Shown here piece after piece: positions 57,591 to 64,000 of a stretch of DNA of 64,000 nucleotides. Under the pieces are notes generated by a model. The model saw only the letters and a program-made list of their open reading frames with translations. It was not told where the DNA came from and did no database searches. Source of the stretch: Ophioderma brevispina (lineage: Eukaryota; Echinodermata; Ophiuroidea; Amphilepidida; Ophiodermatidae); contig JAMKCH010012521.1 of the NCBI GenBank assembly GCA_023653785.1, positions 1 to 64,000 of the forward strand, read 5' to 3'. The position numbers and the translations under genes are program-made. Positions within the stretch are counted from its first letter, which is position 1, and each line of letters opens with the position of its first letter.

Positions 57591-58885
57591 GTAAGTGTAG
57601 CATTGCTGTTGCAGAATTGTGTGTGTGATGTGTCAGGGACTGCCTTTTAAAAAGAGCTGGGAGTGAGAAAGAACTCTCTTGGAACTTTTAAGGGGAGCAA
57701 TAGATGAGCAGCTAAAAAAAAAAAAAAAAAATTGTCAAGCAATCAAAATAATCGACAGAAATATAAACTAGACATGTCTGTGTCCTTGCAAGGAGACTTA
57801 ATTATCTTGCAAAAAACATTTTAAGATTAGATCCATAAAATGGTCAAAATATACAAGTAATGGACAGACTTTGGATCGGATTCTAAGGAGAGCTTCAAAT
57901 CACTCTCCTGTGGGGATTAGGGAGAGTGATTAAGGAGAGCATTGCTCTATAATTCCTTAAAAGGCAGTCTATGATGTGTATGTGTTTTAATAGCTAGCAA
58001 AATGATAAGCAGTTCTTTCTTGGATCTCTTTACATATTGGTTGTGGTTATGAGTGCAAGGCATATTAAATTAAAACAACCCTGCACTTGATGAGCATAAG
58101 GCTGTTGTTTAGTAATAAGGCTGTTGTTTAGTCTTTCTTTCCCGCACCAAATGTAGCTCAAGATAGCCTCCTGTGGGTTATGAAAATTCTCTTGTGAGAA
58201 CATGCTTATCGTGGTAATCTGAGTCAGCCATCAGTGAGCATTCTGAATTCAATTTAAAGTTTGCACCTTAACACTTAAGTGTATAAGGTCTTGAGCATTC
58301 CCATTGGTCCGGTTATTGATGGGCTACATCAACATGATCACATAATGGGGAAAAATGAAAATCGATTGTACCGATTCAAAATGGCTGTCCAAAAACCAAT
58401 TTTCATGACATGCACAAAATTCTTTACATTGCTGAAATAAACATTTCAAAAAGTTACTCCAGAGGCAAAAACAATTTTTGAATTGTGTCACCAAATGCTT
58501 ATTTGTGCTAATTAGCATAAAAATGCCTTGGTTGATCTGATTTGTTTTTCACCAAAATATGCATAACTGATATTTAGGCAATTACATAAAATTTGGGCAA
58601 AAATAATTTAGCGTTAAAACATGGTGCACAAAAAAATCTTGGGTCCATTTGACCTCCCCTCCTCCATGCACTTAAGTGTTAGCTTTTAACAGGCCTGGCT
58701 TTATGGTTATGGGTGTAACCTATTCTGACTGCCTAACCCTCATTCTCATGTGCCATGCATTCAGCCAGTATGTTTTATTCATATTCCTACCTTTAGTCCA
58801 ATGTTTTAAATCTGGTTTTGTCCTCAACTCAACCCTCCTACTCTTCTTCCACTTACTTTATTATATTTCCTATCCAAAACTTGTG
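57591..58885. other. intron sequence
   Basis: A run at about 57714-57731 and short tandem duplications: GGGAGAGTGATTAAGGAGAG at 57922 echoing 57895, and AATAAGGCTGTTGTTTAG at 58097-58131. No exon recognised. Confidence 0.45.
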
Positions 58886-58889
58886 TGAT

Positions 58890-59205
58890 AGGTACAGGCC
58901 CGTACACAGGGGGGTCGCACCCCCCACCCCAAATTCCACAAAAGGGGGAAAAAGGTCCACTTTTTTGCCGATTTTTTTTTGATAAAAAGGTCCAAAATGT
59001 AGAGAAAATATGACGAAAAAGTCCACATTTTGGTGATGAGATGTTCCAAACGTCCAAAAAAGGACCATTTTAGGGGAGTTAGGTCCATTTTTCCCAAAAA
59101 AAGTCCACTTTTTCGAAGACCCGCACCCCCGTTTCTTTTAGGTAACAAAAAAATGCGAAATGCTTTTTTTTTGGTAAAGGATTTTCCCCAGGTATGCCTC
59201 AAATC
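58890..59205. repeat. repeat-like block starting GGCCCGTACACAGGGGG
   Basis: GGCCCGTACACAGGGGGGTC then CACCCCCCACCCC, followed by several AAAGGTCCA(C/A) units (58954, 58988, 59047, 59082). It looks like an interspersed repeat, but the ends are not defined. Confidence 0.4.
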
Positions 59206-59839
59206 ACATTAAATGGTATATCAAACAGTTGCAAACCATATTTTACTGAAAAATTACTAGTTTACAAAAAAAGTAGATTTGGGTCACTTACCCTTTTTCT
59301 TTGAAATTAAATTATCTAATCTTTGAGGCAATTTTTGGCCTAAAATATAATTTTGTTTCAATTCATAAAAAAAAGTGAATTGAGTTTAGAAATAGCTCAA
59401 AATCAAAATGCAGGCAGCCTACTGAAAACAGACATTTTTTGGCTTAATCAGAAGTTGCAATGTTATGTACTTGGTTTTTTCTTTTCACCAATTAGTTAAG
59501 GACAATATTTTCAATTTATAATCTTTTTTTCTGTTGTGACTTATATTATTGCTTTGCTCACAATGCCTTTTTCTCAGCAGTGTTCCTATACCTTTTCTTA
59601 TTCCAGTTCTTTGCATTATTGTTAATTTGTGGTTGTTTGGTTTTACTTTCAATCAATATTAATGCTTCATTTATATTGTTTGTGATTTGCGAAAGCTATA
59701 GAGTCTTTCACTTCTGAGCTGAAGTTTTACTTTGTGTTGTAATAAATTGTGTGCATATAGTGTAATTTTCAGGTGAGGAGTGAGTCAATGAATTGCAAGA
59801 AATCTTTGAGGAAGAAAATACTCTTTTGGAAAAGAAAGT

Positions 59840-60010
59840 ATGGGGGTGGTGGTGGTGGTGGTAGGGGCAGTGGCAGCAGGCAATTGTTAGCATATACCTG
59901 GTGTTGTACTATTTATAGTGGACTGGGTTGTGTTGCTGCATTGGAGGGTGCCTGCTGTCGCTGCTGCTGCGTGAGGGTGCCTGCTGTCGCTGCGGCTGCT
60001 TTTCTGTGGG
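59840..60010. repeat. GGT and GCTGCTGC simple repeats
   Basis: GGTGGTGGTGGTGG at 59846, then two copies of GAGGGTGCCTGCTGTCGCTG at 59944 and 59972. Confidence 0.8.
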
Positions 60011-60309
60011 AGGCCGGTGGCGGCGAATGACTACGAGGTGGTAAGAAGTACAAAATACCAAAAAGAGAGAATTTAAAAGAAAAGGTGCTAAACTAGATAG
60101 TTCATTCATCAGAGGGATGATGCACTGTGAGGACGACTGAGAGATTCTTGGAGATTTTGGCCCTAAATCTGCTCAGGAGCATATATTTTCACAATCGTTT
60201 CTCATAGGGGCGTATTCATTATTATGTGTGCGCTTATTCCGTTAGTTTATCATTGAAAAGTAGTACAAAAGAACGACTTGCTGCCGGCTCGGTTCGGATT
60301 GCGTGGCGC

Positions 60310-60375
60310 TGTGTCTGTGGGTGCGCGTCTTATCGATAAGGGTCGTGGGTTCGAATCCCACTCCAGGAACAAAAT
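60310..60375 (+). mobile_element. tRNA-like SINE head
   Basis: GTGGGTTCGAATCCCAC (60347-60363) is a perfect T-arm/B box, and GTGGCGCTGTGTCTGTGGG is the A-box side. The anticodon arm is abnormal (CTTATCGATAAG leaves almost no loop), so I prefer a SINE head to a working tRNA. Confidence 0.55.
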
Positions 60376-60844
60376 TTAGTTTATGATTTTATGTTGTATT
60401 AGAGTTGCAGTTGGAATCATAAAAAACATCAGAGTTGTGGATTGAGGTAGAAAAATATTGAATAGATGCCTTAAGAGTAATAAGACGGTATGGTCCTGGA
60501 GATGATTTCAGGCCACCATCTCCGACGTGGACTGAGACTGGCAGTGTTTCTAGAAGTACTCCAGATCCGTGTTAATTCTAGGGAAGTTCCCTAGACAGTC
60601 TCAGCAGTAAAACATTATAGATGGGAGATGGCTCATATCCCTGTGAGGTGTTGATCTTGGGGTTGCCCGGTCTCTCCGTATGTGAATGCTCAAATATCTT
60701 TCGGACGCGTGTCGCCCCTATTGTCCTTTCTAGGATTTTAACGTTAGACCAGTTATCTCATGGCCAGACTTAACATGAACTGACACTTGAGGAACTGGAA
60801 CTGGGAGCGTTGAAACGTATGCTTTTTGTGTCTTATTTTCAGTT

Positions 60845-61440
60845 ACGACTGTTTCTCCAATGTATACAGAATTACAATTAAACAAGAATCGATAAATTGC
60901 TGTCGCTCCTCTTTTTCAGTCCTCTCCTTGGGTGCCACGAGGATCTGACAAAGGGTTGATAGAGGTCTAAAACTGACTGAAACCCCAAACTTCTGAAAGA
61001 AAAAGTATGTTGCAGTCTTTCGCTAGTTGCCTATACATATGGCAGTGTAACGTTTAGATTTCACCTTGGATTTGGGTGTAGGAGATGAATTTCCAAAATG
61101 CTATTGGAAGGCTTTCTAGCATTATGGAATATCCAGGGTTTATAACCACAATTCCCAAGAGCTGACTGTATGTGAGAAATCATGTTGTCTTTGTCATGTG
61201 GGTCAGTTACTGCAAAGTCCACGCGGTGGAACAATGTTCTGACCACACTTACGTCCAAGAGGACGATGTGGTGATTTGAAAATATTGGTCGGTATGTGTT
61301 GGCTTGCAGTAAATTGTGACCAATAACGAAACGTCCTCCGAGCGTCTGACCAATGTATCCAGAAATGGAAGTTGTCCGTCAGCTTCAGCTTCACATGTGA
61401 ACTTGATATGCTCACTTTTCCTCACGAGCATCATCCCCTC
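60845..61440 (-). pseudogene. Penelope-like element relic (RT end and GIY-YIG remnant)
   Basis: On the minus strand, FLDTLVRRSEDVSL (about 61362-61320), then CKPTHTDQY (61311-61288), then VVRTLFHRVDF (about 61247-61215) match the C-terminal part of Penelope-like reverse transcriptase (FLDxxxxR..G, RKPTHTDxYL, VVRTLxxR). Downstream on the same strand CNSVYIGET (60877-60851) matches the core of the GIY-YIG endonuclease (VYIGET) that defines canonical Penelope-like elements. A frameshift falls between the KPTHTD and VVRTL blocks and stops are frequent. The element is 5'-truncated and lies antisense to the host gene, in its intron. Confidence 0.8.
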
Positions 61441-61679
61441 ATGAAGGAACCCTTAGTGTTCCGAATATTAGGAAGAATTCTACTTTGGTGAGTGCAAATA
61501 AAAACCTTTAGAAGATAAATATATATTTTGGTGTTTGTATTATGTGGATTCGTCAATGGCCTCTTTACATTAACCCCTACCGCGTCCCATACCGCATTCG
61601 GTCAACGAAACTGGGTACCGGGTTCCGGAAATGTTTCTCGTGCGTCTCGGACGTCAACAACTATTTTTTTTCGCGCAAA

Positions 61680-62470
61680 TGACTCTCATGGCACCTCCTT
61701 GCATCTGGGCCGTCTTACCGGAAAATGACGCGTGAGTTCCTCTTTGCATCTGTGCCGTCTTACTGGAAAATGAACCGCTGGGTGTCCTCGTTGCACTGGG
61801 CCGTCTTCCGGAAAATGACGCGTGTTCCTCTTGCACCTGTGACGTCATTCCCGGGAAAAAGATGTCGATGCTTTTCACTGCATTTCGGACTGTTGTGCCC
61901 GCAGAAGGCGCATGCTTTTCAGCAGGCTGTGACACTGTGTACAAAGCCCATATACAAGTTCGATATCGATGGTGATAGCGCCACCATTTTTCGATAAGCT
62001 ACTTTTAATTATGCCTAAACGCATTCAACGGAAACCGGCCCATGACTACGTAATAGCGCCACTCACGACTAAGACGTAGCGTAATAGCGCCACGCACGAC
62101 TGGCGAACTAAAATAAGCTACAGATTTCATCGCAGATCAAGTGGTGCAGTCCGCATCCTTATTTATTATTTATTTATTTATTTAGGATCCCTGTTTCTCA
62201 CTTGCATTCGCACAGCGCGTTCCTCGTTCATCTGGGACGTCCTTTTCCGGAAAATGGCGCGAATGTTCCTTGTTGCATCTGGCCGTCTTCCGGGAAAATG
62301 ACAGCGATGTTCCTCGTTGCATCTGGGCGTCTTCCGGGCAAATTAGTGATGTCTTCGTTGCATCTGGGCCGTTAACCGACTTTACGCTACTTATTCCTGG
62401 GCCGGAAAAACGCCGAGATTCAATGAACGCAAAATTTTTCTCGGATGCATCTGGCCGTTTAAAATAAAAA
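61680..62470. repeat. minisatellite GCATCTGGGCCGTCTTCCGG, two blocks
   Basis: Units of about 42-60 bp run GCATCTGGGCCGTCTTCCGG then AAAATGACGCGTGTTCCTCG at 61683-61870, and again at 62215-62470. They are separated by unrelated sequence with a short repeat GTAATAGCGCCAC (62048 and 62080). Confidence 0.85.
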
Positions 62471-62649
62471 TAGATTTGGCACCTCGTTTGATTTTGGGCG
62501 TTGGTCCGCAAAACGACCCGTCCCTGTTTCGGGTTAATATTAACATGATCTTTAAATGAATTTAGTATAATTTCAAATTTCTACACTTCTTTTCTAAATC
62601 AGACAAAATTTGTGACTTGGTCTTTTGTGCCCTAATGGCTGTTGGAATG

Positions 62650-62735
62650 TGTGGTCAAGTGGATAGAGGCCCAACCCCACATGACAAAGGTTGTCGGTTC
62701 AAGCCACACTGTGGCCAATACATTGAAGACGTATG
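62650..62735 (+). mobile_element. tRNA-derived SINE head
   Basis: TGTGGTCAAGTGGATAGAGG is the A-box side and GGTTGTCGGTTCAAGCCACA the B-box side, continuing CTGTGGCCAATAC as in the SINE at 13416. The body is short or diverged. Confidence 0.65.
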
Positions 62736-63028
62736 ATGCTGCTGTGCCAGTCATATCCCATAACATGTTACATACTAGCACATTTTTTAAATGATCACAC
62801 CAAATGTTTTGAATTGTTTTTTTTAGTTATCTTTTTTTAAGAAACAACACAATATGTGCTCAATAATAAATTTATAGCATTTATTCTTTGTACGAATTCC
62901 CCTTTAAGGCTTTAGCAATACTCATGTAAGTGGTATCAAAGTTGGTTTAAGTTGCTGATAAATGGGATAAACAAAAGAAGCTAGTGACAACTTACTTTGC
63001 ATACCTCAATATCACTCTCCTCCTTCAG

Positions 63029-63148
63029 ATGGCTTGCATAGCAGAGGCGTTGTCACCAGGGACGGAGTCAGTCGATGAGGCTGATGGTGGAACTAGGCAG
63101 GGAGGACAACTTGAGAAAACCATACTGGGTCAAGACATCATGGACAAG
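63029..63148 (+). CDS. RA-domain gene, downstream linker exon
   Basis: Acceptor CACTCTCCTCCTTCAG, phase 0 in. 40 codons read MACIAEALSPGTESVDEADG, then GTRQGGQLEKTILGQDIMDK. The proposed donor AAG/GTTGTG is weak but gives phase 0. The peptide is acidic and polar with no domain. The ATG at the first base is internal, not a start. The gene presumably continues past the window; I found no further convincing exon to 64000. Confidence 0.6.
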
Positions 63149-64000
63149 GTTGTGGGAAATTTATATACTGTTTTAGATAAGAGAAACGGGATGAATTGAT
63201 GTGTGAAAGAAGGAATGCTAGGTTTATGAGAGATGGGGTGTGGCAGCGCACTCACATTGGGAAAGCAGCATGGGTGTGCATTGCCTGTAAGGCTCACTTT
63301 CTGTCTCTGTTTCAGTTCCGTAGAATTAATTTCTTAAGGAGGATGACCCAATTTGTCTATAAAGTTTTCATCTTGATAGAATGGCATTCATCCCCAAACC
63401 CCTAACTGTAAAGTTTTGTGCCGATATTTCAACCTGCTCTGAGGTGAGAGCTAAAAGCGTGATTTTGTAATCCCCATAGAGTACTGTGTAAAAATAATAT
63501 TGGTCGACCAAAATGGGGCATATATTCGCTCAAAACAGCCTTTAGCCCTAAGATTTCACAGGGTAAATGAACTCAAAACAGAGAAATTAACAGTTAATTT
63601 CTTTGATTTCCTATACATTCGGTTAACCATTGTGTCATTCATTTGATCCCAATGTGTGTGTTCTAGTACATGATGTGTGACCCTCTTACCTACTATAGTA
63701 CTCAAAACACTAAAAATACTATTTTTATTAATCTTTTACCTGGACCAGTGCTAGACAATTTCCTGGGCCTGGCACACCAAGGATTTTAGTGGTAAAGAGT
63801 GGTTGGTTGTGAGATGTAGCCAACACACTTTGTGGGCAGAACAGCCGATATTGGGTTACAGTTTGATTGAAAAGCAGCCTAGAGGCGAGACATTATAGCT
63901 AGAGAAATCAAGGGCAGGTTCCGGCCAGAATTGCCTATGTCTCGCTAGCTTTAGCAATGTCATCTTAAGTGTTTTTTCAAACAAACAACTGAGAAGCGAC
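63149..64000. other. intron or downstream sequence
   Basis: A good acceptor-like TCTGTCTCTGTTTCAG occurs at 63300-63315, but no matching donor or conserved peptide follows. Confidence 0.35.

Noticed and set aside
60310..60375. Functional tRNA gene
   Set aside because: The T arm is perfect, but the anticodon arm leaves no proper loop and no acceptor stem could be paired.
63300..63405. Exon after the TCTGTTTCAG acceptor at 63315
   Set aside because: There is a good acceptor but no usable donor, and the peptide shows no conserved pattern.

Overview
The window looks like non-coding-rich DNA from a large animal genome. Genes are split into small exons with GT-AG borders and separated by kilobases of intron. 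Transposon relics dominate: DIRS-type, Penelope-like, non-LTR, DDE transposons, many MITEs, tRNA-derived SINEs and minisatellites. No bacterial-style operon, rRNA gene or CRISPR array is visible. The mixture of elements suggests a marine invertebrate, perhaps an echinoderm. That is inference from the repeat repertoire, not from a diagnostic gene.

Layout. 1-4.4 kb: anonymous sequence and three minisatellites, one rich in TGACCT. About 6-11 kb: a decayed DIRS-like tyrosine-recombinase retrotransposon (RT, RNase H and recombinase remnants in order), interrupted by a 1 kb foldback element and followed by inverted repeats. 11-13.8 kb: a TA-flanked TIR element, a 77 bp direct repeat and a SINE. 16-21.3 kb: a three-copy MITE family and an antisense non-LTR RT relic. 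21.7-26.8 kb: TTAA-flanked MITEs and an unusual array of short hairpins interrupted by another TIR element. 27.6-28.6 kb (minus): pieces of a seven-transmembrane receptor, broken or multi-exon. 29.5-41 kb: further MITEs, SINEs and a 0.7 kb minisatellite full of AGGTCA direct repeats.

From about 41.9 kb to the right edge runs the one convincing cellular gene, on the + strand and partial at both ends. It encodes a protein with two Ras-association-like (RA) domains followed by a Ser-rich linker. Eight distinct exons are supported by matching splice phases, including a 24 nt microexon. One exon is present twice inside a 2-2.6 kb tandem duplication. The two copies encode the same amino acids and cannot both be used without a frameshift. 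The first exon carries an apparent 1-base frameshift at a G run. The introns hold a non-LTR retrotransposon with a TTAA MITE inserted in its RT, a DDE transposon with terminal inverted repeats, SINEs, MITEs, and a Penelope-like element with a GIY-YIG remnant.

Exon calls come from reading frames and splice consensus only. No transcript or homology search was available, and the protein's family beyond 'RA-domain' is not settled.
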